Below are positions 7,901 through 16,343 of a stretch of DNA of 40,402 bases, in pieces (within the stretch, counting starts at the first letter, position 1; each line of letters begins with the position of its first letter). Source of the DNA: an uncultured Caryophanales bacterium. Lineage in GTDB: Bacteria; Bacillota_I; Bacilli_A; RFN20; CAG-826. A program made the position numbers and the translations under genes. A model generated the notes under the pieces. That model saw only the letters and a list, made by a program, of their open reading frames with translations. It had not been told where the DNA came from and did no database searches. The stretch covers positions 1 through 40,402 of the forward strand of contig CAMOEI010000009.1 of assembly GCA_946612115.1 (NCBI GenBank), given 5' to 3'.

Positions 7901-8431
7901 AGAGACGCATATAAGTACGTCCATTACCGCTGCACAAGCGATTACTTCTTAGACAACATCATCTTCTATTTACTCGGTGGATTTATGGGCATCAAGAAAG
8001 ATACAGTTGATAGCATTGGTAACTTAGCTTTAGGAAATGATTCTGAAGAGAAGGCGCCAGGAGAATACACAAACGTCTTCACAAGTACTGGTTTCCAATA
8101 TGATGAAGCTACAACAACATGGAATGTTGGAATTAACATCGGTGCACTAACTGGTATTGAAGCTCTTCAATCAATTGAAGCGACAATCGTTGGAAAAGAA
8201 GTTGATGGAAAAGGTTATTTCCATAATTTAGATGGTACACTTAACATCCAAGCCTCATTAGCGAGTATCGTCATCGGATTTGATTTAACTCTTGATAACA
8301 TCGATCCTAGTAAGACCGATTGGAGTCAAGATATCGCTGATGCATTTGCAGGTATTAGAGGTGTCTCATTCTCTAGCAATGATGGCTGGGGCAGTTATTT
8401 AAATAACACCAGTAAATACCGCACCATCTAA
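4973..8431 (+). CDS. Very large membrane-anchored extracellular protein with three degenerate beta-rich repeats (1152 aa)
   Basis: The start is well defined: AAGGAG at 4956-4961 lies 11 nt before the ATG. A basic N-terminus (KEKKVKKIKQL) and one membrane segment (about residues 15-33) are followed by ~1100 extracellular residues. I see three loosely related blocks (roughly 45-340, 370-650 and 690-920). Each has amphipathic helices and a GDY-like motif leading into beta strands ending in patterns such as LEVNNLEMGDVEINFNV and IRLVNLKAGGKTINFSA. This alternation resembles LolA/LppX-like lipid-carrier half-barrels, but that is only an impression. The remaining ~230 residues, rich in Tyr, Trp and Thr, may be a separate domain. 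There is no cell-wall sorting signal. It is probably co-transcribed with the upstream 294-aa gene. Confidence 0.65.
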   Translation: MKEKKVKKIKQLPGKIATGVSAFILAAAGAYFLTPVKTRVVDLGKPKSEDEEYSQNFDHFLTKLLDYTENGIDGLHAEFVDFNVQFQEEGKALNNIDLDGYFDFKMRNLNDIELKMDADVDYNGVHLPLTFGYADSTVFMAFKDLKIKSSSQNTDSLFTIFKYYLTSSAGLNIDAEGQLDKLVSSVMGSSSTTDLTSSLSSITGGGMSFKLGDEETENGYLFTVTVNSNSMAVDIEITTDKDYTMENVNFKKLEVAGVKISGQIDMDIRPINITTPDFSNGEWVEMIAYSGWIEKLANLLGESNQKLGMTFGLDVSLKGKEMGSIKGDVNVDFSRLIDFTSIQNEPGHDTPHIPGDDPKDEGYEDKINAKRSKMLDTVKEMTSKVQLGVNVNMYGQKGTLEEAPLYATLGVDYVNNDGYIRLNENEGVMKAVVESDTINWLISDMPNLINDTIKSLGVNLDSSKLSSSFDFITDSTVVSSLKEGDYSKILNILKTLKSTSEDHIYETEVDNEIKVQTITEGQILVELDLSILGLGENALVKVILDSSRKQDAHVLDVEVNNLEMGDVEINFNVKSSDFKEVNPGDKTTYDNMNFLPGVISQVAGMVQSKVGSFGLEGSVLDDNGLGLTLTGDAVFSDVSTNRFGYGQLEIKQYKYHADKVWYTHNIALDVRNNNPSMMSKDNNIKFVYGKVNPGEGEHNIQGKMTVQTILDIKDLVMEFVNGAAGESKFTKFLAPLKEMMTMGEISEIVESGDYLSFAKSTFIKKIAQSNGGNALDIVIAGNILGLDSDLNLRLELEDNGNGSKRMTHIRLVNLKAGGKTINFSAYIDENYNGEDHTPLNLNAQYMDFSDIKTLLRFGINTTELGVYELSGTINLTALKIFNTDFYLNAYVVVDGVNVKVYVTTHVKKLLSFASGLIQEDYGLFDGTKDVKSELTFETYKTGDPNKTNDIGGYFDIKRSITHTETYTDWTFPFVHTRDAYKYVHYRCTSDYFLDNIIFYLLGGFMGIKKDTVDSIGNLALGNDSEEKAPGEYTNVFTSTGFQYDEATTTWNVGINIGALTGIEALQSIEATIVGKEVDGKGYFHNLDGTLNIQASLASIVIGFDLTLDNIDPSKTDWSQDIADAFAGIRGVSFSSNDGWGSYLNNTSKYRTI

Positions 8432-8458
8432 TAAAATTTAGTTAATTAATTTAACTAA

Positions 8459-8514
8459 CCCTAATATAACGCTTGCACGCATAAAAGAGTTGTGAGTTAA
8501 TATATTAGGGTTTT
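8459..8514 (+). promoter_or_regulatory. 10-bp inverted repeat around a candidate promoter before the PAP2 gene
   Basis: CCCTAATATA (8459-8468) and TATATTAGGG (8501-8510) are perfectly complementary around a 32-nt loop, followed by TTTTC. The loop holds TTGCAC (8473-8478), with GTTAAT or TTAATA 17-18 nt later, a plausible promoter for the gene at 8518. The element could be a long-loop terminator for the upstream gene, an operator flanking the promoter, or both. Confidence 0.5.
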
Positions 8515-8517
8515 CTT

Positions 8518-9183
8518 ATGAAAAAATATCTATATTTATTAATTCCATCTATCTTATTAGCAATCTTTGTTGTTTTTACTATTTTAGTTAAAACAATTGA
8601 TGTTAGTTATATCAACAATTCTTATTACCTTGGTTTTTCTACGATGAATCTAGCGGTCAATGATTTTGTTAAATCTCTAGGCTGGTCTACAACCTTCGAT
8701 AAGATTAGTGATGTATTTTTATATGTTTCCTTCTTATTTCCATTTGGCTATTTGATTATTGGTCTAGTCCAGTGGATTAAAGGAAAATCTCTTAAGGCTG
8801 TCGATAAAGAATTATTTGTTATGGCGGGATTATATGTTTTAATTGCGATTGAATATTTGATCTTCGAATTAGTGAAAATTAATTTCTCTCCAGTAGAAAA
8901 TAAAGCCTCCTATCCTTCTAGTCATGTCTTTATCTTCGTCACCTTAGTTTGTAGTGGAGCCTACTTATATAATAAGTATGCGGTTAAAGGAGATAAGTTT
9001 AGTATACTAAGCATTATTTTCGCTGTCATCGCCTCTATTGGAATGAGTTTAATTAGACTTGGAAGTGGAAAACATTATCTCACCGATATTATTGGTGCGG
9101 TTTTATTATCTAGTTTCCTAGTTGCTACATATTACTTTGTTAATCGCTACGTTATAGTGCGTCTTAATTGCGATAACAATTAA
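8518..9183 (+). CDS. PAP2-family membrane phosphatase
   Basis: PAP2 enzymes remove phosphate from lipid substrates such as phosphatidate, phosphatidylglycerol phosphate or undecaprenyl pyrophosphate. Motif C2 is PSSH at 133-136 (usual PSGH). Motif C3 is intact as R180-x5-H186-x3-D190. Motif C1 (K-x6-RP) is degenerate: Lys120 is present but the RP is not, so activity may be altered. About five to six membrane segments span the 221 residues, with the active site presumably facing outward. The start codon follows the inverted-repeat element and has no Shine-Dalgarno. Downstream lie a GT2 glycosyltransferase and a PlsC-like acyltransferase, which suggests a lipid or glycolipid substrate. Confidence 0.8.
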   Translation: MKKYLYLLIPSILLAIFVVFTILVKTIDVSYINNSYYLGFSTMNLAVNDFVKSLGWSTTFDKISDVFLYVSFLFPFGYLIIGLVQWIKGKSLKAVDKELFVMAGLYVLIAIEYLIFELVKINFSPVENKASYPSSHVFIFVTLVCSGAYLYNKYAVKGDKFSILSIIFAVIASIGMSLIRLGSGKHYLTDIIGAVLLSSFLVATYYFVNRYVIVRLNCDNN

Positions 9184-9196
9184 TCTAAGTTATACT
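9168..9196 (+). promoter_or_regulatory. Promoter of the GT2 operon, leaderless layout
   Basis: TTGCGA (9168-9173) and TATACT (9191-9196) are spaced by 17 nt. The -10 ends 9 nt before the ATG at 9206 and there is no Shine-Dalgarno. The -35 overlaps the last codons of the PAP2 gene. Confidence 0.55.
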
Positions 9197-9205
9197 TAAA
9201 ACGAT

Positions 9206-10522
9206 ATGAATATTAATTATGATATTTTGACATATATACTTGGAATTTCATCACTCGTGATGATTGTTTTCTTATTAGGCATGTCGATATATTACTTAAT
9301 CTATTGGAGTGTTTCCGCTAGAAAAGTGACTCCTGTTCCTCATAGTGATAAGCTCACAAATTTTGCGGTTCTTATCGCTGCGAGAAACGAATCTCACGTT
9401 ATCACTCATTTACTTGAGAGCTTAAGTAGGCAAACATATCCGAAAGAATATTATTCAGTTTATCTCATCGTTGAAAGTCGCAATGACCCGACGATGCAAA
9501 TCGCTAAGGAATATGGATATCACTGTTTTATTAGAGACCACATTACAAGCGATAGAAGAACTAAAGGCTTTGCCTTACAAGAATGTATCGACCACATTAA
9601 TCGCCATGATAGATATTACGATGCTTATATGATTTTTGACGCTGATAACATCCTTGATGATAACTATCTAGAAGTAATGAATGATTTAAGACAAACCGGT
9701 GTCAGAGTGGGACTAGGATATCGTAACTTCACTAATGCGAGCACCAACTGGTTAACTTTGGGTTCAGCGATTATGTTTTCATACATGAATCAAATCACTT
9801 CTAAAGCGAGAAGTATTTTATTCCATAAAGCAACTTTAATGGGCACTGGATATTTCGTTGATCGAAGTGTCATTGAAGAAGCTGGAGGATGGATCTTTAC
9901 TGGAATGACTGAAGACATTCAACTCACCTCGTATTGCATCTATCACGATATCTATATGCGTTATTACCCACTTGTCTGTTTTTATGATGAACAGTCCTCC
10001 GATTTTAAAACTGTCCATAATCAACATTTAAGATGGTTATTTGGTTATTTTGAAAGAAGAACTTTCTTAAAAAAAGCAGGCGTTCAAGATGACTACCACT
10101 CCAAAAACATGCAAAAGCTCATCAAATTTGAATTTGAATGGGGATTAATTCCATTTGTTATTTATAACGTCATCACCTTTGTCATCATGGTTTTAAGCTT
10201 TGTTTTTGGTGCTTTAGCGATTTTCTATGGAAAAGATTATCACGTTGGTTTTTTATTCGCTACGGGCGGATTTGAAGCACTGATGCTTTATAGCGTCTTT
10301 GTCGTTCCAGCGTTGCTTTCAGTTATTCGAGATAATGAATATTTAAAATTATCAACTGGCAAGAAAATCGTTGGTGTTCTTACTTACTTATTCTATTTTT
10401 ATGATTTCGTCTTCGCGTTTTTAGACGGCTTCTTCCATCCTTCTAAGAGAAGAACTTGGAAAAAGATTCAACACACCGGCGAAATTAATAACGAAGATTT
10501 GGTGAACAAAAGTGAACAATAA
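9206..10522 (+). CDS. Membrane-bound family 2 glycosyltransferase
   Basis: This 438-aa inverting glycosyltransferase has an N-terminal membrane helix (about 8-34), a cytoplasmic GT-A domain (about 52-280) and three to four C-terminal membrane helices. Diagnostic residues are DAD at 145-147 (metal/nucleotide sugar), TED at 235-237 (catalytic base) and QHLRW at 273-277 (the QxxRW motif of processive GT2 enzymes). The architecture resembles beta-glycan synthases and membrane glycolipid synthases. Product and donor sugar cannot be told from sequence alone. The gene overlaps the following acyltransferase by 11 nt, so the two are translationally coupled and probably work on the same envelope lipid or polymer. 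Confidence 0.85.
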   Translation: MNINYDILTYILGISSLVMIVFLLGMSIYYLIYWSVSARKVTPVPHSDKLTNFAVLIAARNESHVITHLLESLSRQTYPKEYYSVYLIVESRNDPTMQIAKEYGYHCFIRDHITSDRRTKGFALQECIDHINRHDRYYDAYMIFDADNILDDNYLEVMNDLRQTGVRVGLGYRNFTNASTNWLTLGSAIMFSYMNQITSKARSILFHKATLMGTGYFVDRSVIEEAGGWIFTGMTEDIQLTSYCIYHDIYMRYYPLVCFYDEQSSDFKTVHNQHLRWLFGYFERRTFLKKAGVQDDYHSKNMQKLIKFEFEWGLIPFVIYNVITFVIMVLSFVFGALAIFYGKDYHVGFLFATGGFEALMLYSVFVVPALLSVIRDNEYLKLSTGKKIVGVLTYLFYFYDFVFAFLDGFFHPSKRRTWKKIQHTGEINNEDLVNKSEQ

Positions 10523-11327
10523 AGATTGGAAAAAGACAAAAACTATCTACTGGAAAGATGAACTTCACGATGATTTTGATGAAGTTGGTTTATCTCGTCC
10601 AAATGTTCCAGAAGGATATAAATATAAAAGAACAAATCCGATTAATAACTTTTTCTCTGGAATTTTATATCATGTAATTGCTAAACCAGTCCTTGGTTTA
10701 TATTGCCTATTTAAAGGGATTAAAATTGTTAATAAAAAAGAACTTAAGAAATTAAAAGGACAAGGAGCGTACATTTACTCAAATCACGTAGCGATTAGTG
10801 ACGTCTTTAAATTTCAATCCTTTGTTTTCTTTAATAAGAAAAGAGTGAACATTATTGGCTATAGCGATTCTTTAAGTATGCCGATAGTGAGAAATCTTTG
10901 TCGAGCCTTAGGTTACTTGCCTCTCCCTTTAAAAGGAGATTTAAATAACATGGTGGCGTTAACTGAATCTTTAGATTTCTACACTAAAAAGGGACAATTT
11001 ATCCTTATTTATCCAGAGGCTCATATTTGGCCTTATTATACGAAGATTAGAGATTTTAGAAGTGGTTCATTTATCTACCCTGCTAGAAGTATGTCTCCAG
11101 TAATTCCAATTGTGACAATTTGGAGAAAACCAATACTTGGTAAAAAACCAAAACAAACACTTGTAATCGGAGAAATCATTTATCCGAAAGAAAATAAATC
11201 GATTATGGAAAATAAGGATTATCTCCATAAGAAATGTTTAGAGCAAATGAAAGAGATTTCATCTAGATATGAACAATATGAATACATCACATACATCAAA
11301 GTAGAGGAGGGAAGTAGCAATGATTGA
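10512..11327 (+). CDS. PlsC-like 1-acylglycerol-phosphate acyltransferase family protein
   Basis: The acyltransferase motif NHx4D is present as NHVAISD near residue 91, and a degenerate second block YPEAH near 163 replaces the usual EGTR. This fits a lysophosphatidate or related lipid acyltransferase at the inner face of the membrane. The product is 271 aa. The start is GTG at 10512 inside the end of the glycosyltransferase gene, with a GGTG-like site just upstream. Its stop is TGA, which shows that TGA is not tryptophan here. A second, better-conserved PlsC-like gene lies at 28571, so this one may serve a specialised glycolipid rather than bulk phospholipid. Confidence 0.75.
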   Translation: MNNKDWKKTKTIYWKDELHDDFDEVGLSRPNVPEGYKYKRTNPINNFFSGILYHVIAKPVLGLYCLFKGIKIVNKKELKKLKGQGAYIYSNHVAISDVFKFQSFVFFNKKRVNIIGYSDSLSMPIVRNLCRALGYLPLPLKGDLNNMVALTESLDFYTKKGQFILIYPEAHIWPYYTKIRDFRSGSFIYPARSMSPVIPIVTIWRKPILGKKPKQTLVIGEIIYPKENKSIMENKDYLHKKCLEQMKEISSRYEQYEYITYIKVEEGSSND

Positions 11328-11775
11328 ATTTAAAAGAACCTTAACAGTGCCAGAATTTCGTGAAAGATCAGAAGTCTATTCCGCTCTTGGATATCGAGTT
11401 GTTTCTCAAAAAGAAAAAGGTTATAAAACTAAAATCACTTTTAAAGTGGAAGATAAATATGAAGAGCATTTTCATGAGATACATAGATTTGAAAAATCTA
11501 TCTATCGTAAAGGACCTAGTTTCTTACCGATTATCTTTTTAGTGATCGCCGCTTTTGCCTTAATTACTGTTTATGTCGTTTTAATGGCGGACCGCGGACA
11601 ATATTTTGATATTGTTCCTAGTGCCTTAGAATTTTTATTACCAGCGGGAATATTACTTATTTCCGATGTCATATACACATATTTTTATTTCTCAATTAAT
11701 TTGAAATTGGTCAAAGAACCAAAACCAAATATTGATGATATTAAGACTAGAGTGGAACAAATAATCTCAAAATAG
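11320..11775 (+). CDS. Small two-helix membrane protein of unknown function
   Basis: The product is 151 aa, with a cytoplasmic N-terminal ~65 residues of alternating charged/beta character, two membrane segments (about 66-88 and 100-123) and a short charged tail. It overlaps the acyltransferase by 8 nt and is preceded by a strong GAGGAGGG site inside that gene. The MacB-like ABC gene follows 9 nt after the stop. No family was recognised. Tight packing suggests it assists the acyltransferase or the ABC transporter. Confidence 0.65.
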   Translation: MIEFKRTLTVPEFRERSEVYSALGYRVVSQKEKGYKTKITFKVEDKYEEHFHEIHRFEKSIYRKGPSFLPIIFLVIAAFALITVYVVLMADRGQYFDIVPSALEFLLPAGILLISDVIYTYFYFSINLKLVKEPKPNIDDIKTRVEQIISK

Positions 11776-11784
11776 GAGGCGTTT

Positions 11785-14700
11785 ATGTTAGAACTTATCA
11801 ATATCAAAAAGGATTACGCCTTAAAAGATCAAGAACCAGTGCACGCCCTAAAAGGAATTTCTTTGAAATTCCGCGCTAACGAGTTTGTAGCGATTTTAGG
11901 ACATTCTGGATGTGGTAAAACCACATTACTTAACATTACTGGTGGATTAGACCACTATGATGAAGGAGATTTAGTCATTAAGGGAATCTCCACTAAAAGA
12001 TTTAATGACAGCGATTGGGATACCTATCGAAATCATTCAGTAGGCTTTGTTTTCCAGTCCTATAATTTAATTCCTCACCAAACCATTATTAAAAACGTTG
12101 AACTTGCTTTAACGATTTCAGGAATCAAAAAAGAAGAAAGAATCGCTAGAGCAAAAGAAGCTTTAGATCGAGTCGGCTTAAAGGATTTATATAAGAAAAA
12201 ACCAAATCAACTCTCTGGAGGGCAAATGCAAAGAGTGGCGATTGCCCGTGCTTTAGTCAATAATCCAGAAATCGTCTTAGCGGATGAGCCTACAGGGGCG
12301 CTTGATAGTGAAACCTCACTTCAAATCATGGATTTATTAAAAGAAGTGAGTAAATCTCACCTCGTTATTATGGTTACCCATAATCCTGAGCTCGCTGAAA
12401 AATACGCTTCTAGAATTGTCAGGATGAAAGATGGTTTAATCACTGATGATTCTAATCCATATGATGGAGAGGCTTCTTATAAAGAAGAAATGCCTCTAGA
12501 AGAAACAAAAGTCGCCTCTAAAGGCAAGAAAAAGTCTTCGATGGGTTTCTTTACCGCAACCGCTTTATCAGTCTCTAATTTAATCTCTAAATTAAAAAGA
12601 ACAATTCTTGTCGCTGTGGCGGGAAGCATTGGAATTATTGGAGTTAGCACAATTTTAGGTGTTTCCGTTGGAGTGAGTAATTTCATCAATGAAATGCAAA
12701 ACGATATGCTTTCTAGCTACCCAATTGAAATTGCTGAAAAGACTTTAGATACATCCTCTTTAATTTCTGGACTATCTAATGATGATAAAAAAGAGATTCA
12801 AAAGTTTGATCTTAAAACTCAAGTTGGGATGGATTCGATGATTGCCTACTTGATGAGTAAATACACTGATTTCACAAATATTAAGACTAACGATATCAAT
12901 GAATATTTAGTGGATTACATTAGTGATATGCCTAAAAGCTATTATTCAGCGATTGAAATGAATTATGGCACCGATCCAACTAATAACATTTTTACAGCCT
13001 TCTCTCCTAAAAAAGAAGATCCTAGTTACGATGTTATTTCTGTAAACGGATTAACTCAAAGATATATCAAGACTTTGATGACTGTTAAAGGATTTGAACA
13101 ATATGCGACTTTCGTTGATTTATTCACTTCCTTTATGAAGAAATTACCAGATGAAAAGGATTATATCCTTTCTCAATATGATTTAATCGGAGAAAACTCT
13201 AGATGGGCTGAAAACGATAACGAGATGATGTTGGTGGTTGATGGAGAATCAACCTTAACCGATTTAATCCTCGCCCAGATGGGTTATTACCCTCAAGATG
13301 AATTCTTAAATATCGCTAAAAGAGCGGTCAAAGATAATGAAGCTCAAAAGAAATATAACGAGTCCCAAAAGACTGCAGAAGATAAAAAAGAATATGAAGA
13401 GACTATCGCCTGGAATAAGGAGCATTATCCTTATGATTCAGTCTTTGATATCGATGAGATTTTAGACCATGAATTTGTCTATTATCCTCACGATGCGATT
13501 TATTCCACAACTGCACCAGAAGAATATAAACATCTTGTTCATAGTGAACAAGTCACTATTAATTTATCTGGTACATTTAATAGTCAAACCGCAATTTTAA
13601 GTTTGACTTACTCTAATGCTGCGGACACTTTAGTTGGCACATTCTTACTTCTTGACGCAGATAATGTTATTCAACAAAATCAAACCGTTATCTTATTAAG
13701 AGATAATGATTACGAAGTGACTGATCCAAACGCTTCAGCGATTGATGGTAGATGGTCAATTAACGCCTTAGGAATGGGAATGGATATCGTTATCACTTCT
13801 TCAAATAAGCACCAAAGTCCATTAAGCGATTTAACTTATGAATATGATGCGACCGCAAGTGGAACGATAACCGTTGGTAGCTATAATGTACCTATTAACT
13901 TTACCTCTGGTAAAATCAGTGAAATTCACCCTGTAACTCCAGATTATTACTATGACGCTTATATTGATCGAACTAGTGAAATGTATCTTAATCCTACTAG
14001 TGTTGGCGGTAAGAAGATGAAGGTTACCGGCATATTAAAAGCTAAAGAATCAACAAGATTTGGAACATTATCTCGTGGAGTATATTATACGAACGCTTTT
14101 GCGGATAAATATATGACTGATGCTAGTGATAGTAATATTGTTAATGATTTTAAGACCCATATTGAAACCAAGATGTTTAACATTTCTAATTTCAATGCTT
14201 ACGTCTTCTTCCATTATGATGATTACACTAATGATGATGGTTCTGAAACTTTTGAACCAGAAGATAAAAAAGGCTATGCTAGTGCGTTAAATGGAGATTT
14301 ATCAACCTCAATGGCTTCAATCTTCTTATCTTTCTTACCAAATGCTGGAAATAATTTGGATAACGAAAAAGTTCACCTAAGAGCAGTATCTGGTCTTAAG
14401 ATAGTGGAAACTCCAGATGAATTGAATCCAGGAGAAACAATTTATTCAACGGAGCATTTACCTCAAAATGTTCAAATCTATCCAAAGAACTTTGAAAGAA
14501 AGAATAACGTTACTCGTTATTTAGATAGATGGAATAAAGATGGAGACATCATCATTAATGATGAACCACTACCAAAAGAGAAGAGAAGTGAGATTACATA
14601 TGATGATACGATCAGCATGATTGTTTCAGTTATTTCTACTTTAGTTAATGTCATCTCGATTGCCTTAATTGCCTTTACTTCCTTATCCTTAGTGGTCTCT

Positions 14701-15051
14701 TGCTTTATGATCGCGGTTATCACTTATATCTCGGTCATGGAAAGAGTTAAAGAAATTGGTGTTATCCGTTCTTTAGGCGGAAGAAAGAAAGATGTCTCTA
14801 GATTATTTATTGCTGAGAATTTGATTACTGGCTTATCTAGTGGTATTATCGGTATCTTATTCACCTATTTGTTACAGTTAATTATCAACATTATTGTTAC
14901 TCCTTATGGAGTCACAATGATTTGTGCCTTACCATTTACTTATGCGTTAATTATGATTGGTATTAGTGTCTTACTTTCTGTGATAAGTGGACTTATCCCA
15001 TCATTCTCTGCAAGTAAACAAGATCCTGTTATCGCTTTAAGGAGCGAATAA
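11785..15051 (+). CDS. ABC transporter fusion: ATPase plus MacB/FtsX-type permease
   Basis: Residues 1-230 form an ABC ATPase: Walker A GHSGCGKTT (39-47), signature LSGGQ (143-147), Walker B IVLADE (163-168) and switch His199. This is the LolD/MacB-type subfamily. The fused permease has one membrane helix at about 268-295, a ~650-residue extracellular region, then three C-terminal helices with the FtsX hallmark (VMERVKEIGVIRSLGG, then SASKQDPVIALRSE at the end). Such mechanotransmission transporters move lipoproteins, peptides or lipids, or signal across the membrane. ATPase-permease fusion is usual in MacB, but 1088 aa is long because of the large outer domain. Its stop overlaps the rimO start (TAATG). 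Confidence 0.85.
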   Translation: MLELINIKKDYALKDQEPVHALKGISLKFRANEFVAILGHSGCGKTTLLNITGGLDHYDEGDLVIKGISTKRFNDSDWDTYRNHSVGFVFQSYNLIPHQTIIKNVELALTISGIKKEERIARAKEALDRVGLKDLYKKKPNQLSGGQMQRVAIARALVNNPEIVLADEPTGALDSETSLQIMDLLKEVSKSHLVIMVTHNPELAEKYASRIVRMKDGLITDDSNPYDGEASYKEEMPLEETKVASKGKKKSSMGFFTATALSVSNLISKLKRTILVAVAGSIGIIGVSTILGVSVGVSNFINEMQNDMLSSYPIEIAEKTLDTSSLISGLSNDDKKEIQKFDLKTQVGMDSMIAYLMSKYTDFTNIKTNDINEYLVDYISDMPKSYYSAIEMNYGTDPTNNIFTAFSPKKEDPSYDVISVNGLTQRYIKTLMTVKGFEQYATFVDLFTSFMKKLPDEKDYILSQYDLIGENSRWAENDNEMMLVVDGESTLTDLILAQMGYYPQDEFLNIAKRAVKDNEAQKKYNESQKTAEDKKEYEETIAWNKEHYPYDSVFDIDEILDHEFVYYPHDAIYSTTAPEEYKHLVHSEQVTINLSGTFNSQTAILSLTYSNAADTLVGTFLLLDADNVIQQNQTVILLRDNDYEVTDPNASAIDGRWSINALGMGMDIVITSSNKHQSPLSDLTYEYDATASGTITVGSYNVPINFTSGKISEIHPVTPDYYYDAYIDRTSEMYLNPTSVGGKKMKVTGILKAKESTRFGTLSRGVYYTNAFADKYMTDASDSNIVNDFKTHIETKMFNISNFNAYVFFHYDDYTNDDGSETFEPEDKKGYASALNGDLSTSMASIFLSFLPNAGNNLDNEKVHLRAVSGLKIVETPDELNPGETIYSTEHLPQNVQIYPKNFERKNNVTRYLDRWNKDGDIIINDEPLPKEKRSEITYDDTISMIVSVISTLVNVISIALIAFTSLSLVVSCFMIAVITYISVMERVKEIGVIRSLGGRKKDVSRLFIAENLITGLSSGIIGILFTYLLQLIINIIVTPYGVTMICALPFTYALIMIGISVLLSVISGLIPSFSASKQDPVIALRSE

Positions 15052-16343
15052 TGAAAAAAGTCGGTATTGTTTCATTAGGTTGTCATAAAAATCTCGTCGA
15101 TAGTGAAAATATCCTCGGGCTTTTTGACCGTAATGGTTATGAAATCACTAACGATCCAAGTGAAGCGGATGTAATTGTTGTTAACACTTGCGGTTTTATT
15201 GAAGACAGCAAAAAAGAAAGCATTGAAAATATTTTAGAGATGCTTAACTACAATAAAAAAGTAGTGGTTACTGGTTGTCTAGCGGAACGATATTTAGAAG
15301 ACCTAAAAAAAGAAATTCCAGAAGTTGATGCCTATATTCCAATCAGGGAATATTCACAATTCAATAAACATCTATCAAAGATAGATAATTCAATTGATTC
15401 CTCTTTAGGAATCGATGATGATTATCGCATTGTCTCTACTGGTCCATTTTCAGCCTATCTAAAAATTGGAGAAGGCTGTGACAATAGGTGTAGCTATTGC
15501 GCAATTCCTTTAATTAGAGGTCATTTTGTATCTAGAGACTTTGATGCGATTATTAAAGAGGCAAAAGATTTAGCCTCTAATGGAATTAAAGAAATCGTGG
15601 TTTTAGAGCAAGACACCACCAAGTACGGCATCGATTTAAAAGATGAAAGAGCAAACATTGTTTCTTTATTAAAAGAGTTACTTAAAATCGAAGAACTCGA
15701 GTATATTCGATTACTTTATTTATATCCTGATGAGATTAGTGATGAATTAATCGATTTGATTGGAAACGAACCTCGCTTAACTCCTTATTTTGATATTCCA
15801 ATTCAACATAGTGAATCTCATATCTTAAAAGATATGTATCGTAGAGGAGACAAAGATTTTTTACGTAATTTGTTTAAAAAAATTAGAACTAAAGTTCCTA
15901 ATGCAGTTATTAGAACCACAGTTATGGTGGGATTCCCAGGAGAGACAAGTGAAGATGTTGATAATCTCATCTCCTTTATGAACGAAGTGGAATTTGATCA
16001 TTTAGGAACATTTACTTATTCTCCAGAAGATGGAACACCTTCTATTAATTTCCCTAATCAAGTGGAGGAATGCGAGAAAAAGAATAGAAAAGATAAAGTG
16101 ATGAAAGCCCAACAAAAGATCTCTTATAAACTAAATAAGAAACATGTTGGAGAAGTTATGGAAGGCTTAGTCATCGGAAAAGAAAACGAGAACTATTTAC
16201 TTAGAAGCTATTGGAACGCGCCTGATGATGTCGATGGAAAAATCTATTTCTCATCAGATAAAAATTTAAATCTAGGAGATAAAGTTAAAGTCAAAATCAA
16301 TAACGCCTTTGTCTACGACTTAATGGGGGAATATGTCGATTAA
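15051..16343 (+). CDS. rimO: Ribosomal protein S12 methylthiotransferase RimO
   Basis: RimO is a radical-SAM enzyme that methylthiolates a conserved Asp of ribosomal protein S12. The 430-aa protein has the UPF0004 domain with cluster cysteines C11, C47 and C76, the radical-SAM motif C143-x3-C147-x2-C150, and a C-terminal TRAM domain. The N-terminal SLGCHKNLVDSE is the RimO signature, separating it from MiaB. It begins on the last base of the ABC gene stop and overlaps the next gene by 11 nt. This housekeeping enzyme therefore sits inside an envelope/carbohydrate operon. Confidence 0.93.
   Translation: MKKVGIVSLGCHKNLVDSENILGLFDRNGYEITNDPSEADVIVVNTCGFIEDSKKESIENILEMLNYNKKVVVTGCLAERYLEDLKKEIPEVDAYIPIREYSQFNKHLSKIDNSIDSSLGIDDDYRIVSTGPFSAYLKIGEGCDNRCSYCAIPLIRGHFVSRDFDAIIKEAKDLASNGIKEIVVLEQDTTKYGIDLKDERANIVSLLKELLKIEELEYIRLLYLYPDEISDELIDLIGNEPRLTPYFDIPIQHSESHILKDMYRRGDKDFLRNLFKKIRTKVPNAVIRTTVMVGFPGETSEDVDNLISFMNEVEFDHLGTFTYSPEDGTPSINFPNQVEECEKKNRKDKVMKAQQKISYKLNKKHVGEVMEGLVIGKENENYLLRSYWNAPDDVDGKIYFSSDKNLNLGDKVKVKINNAFVYDLMGEYVD

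Noticed and set aside
8438-8458. TTAGTTAA/TTAACTAA hairpin after the 1152-aa gene as a terminator
   Set aside because: The stem is entirely A/T-rich and is not followed by a T run; the inverted repeat at 8459-8510 is the better candidate end signal.
11785-15051. The ABC fusion as the exporter/peptidase for the Nif11-type precursor
   Set aside because: It has no N-terminal C39 peptidase domain, belongs to the MacB/FtsX type and lies 4 kb upstream in a different transcription unit.
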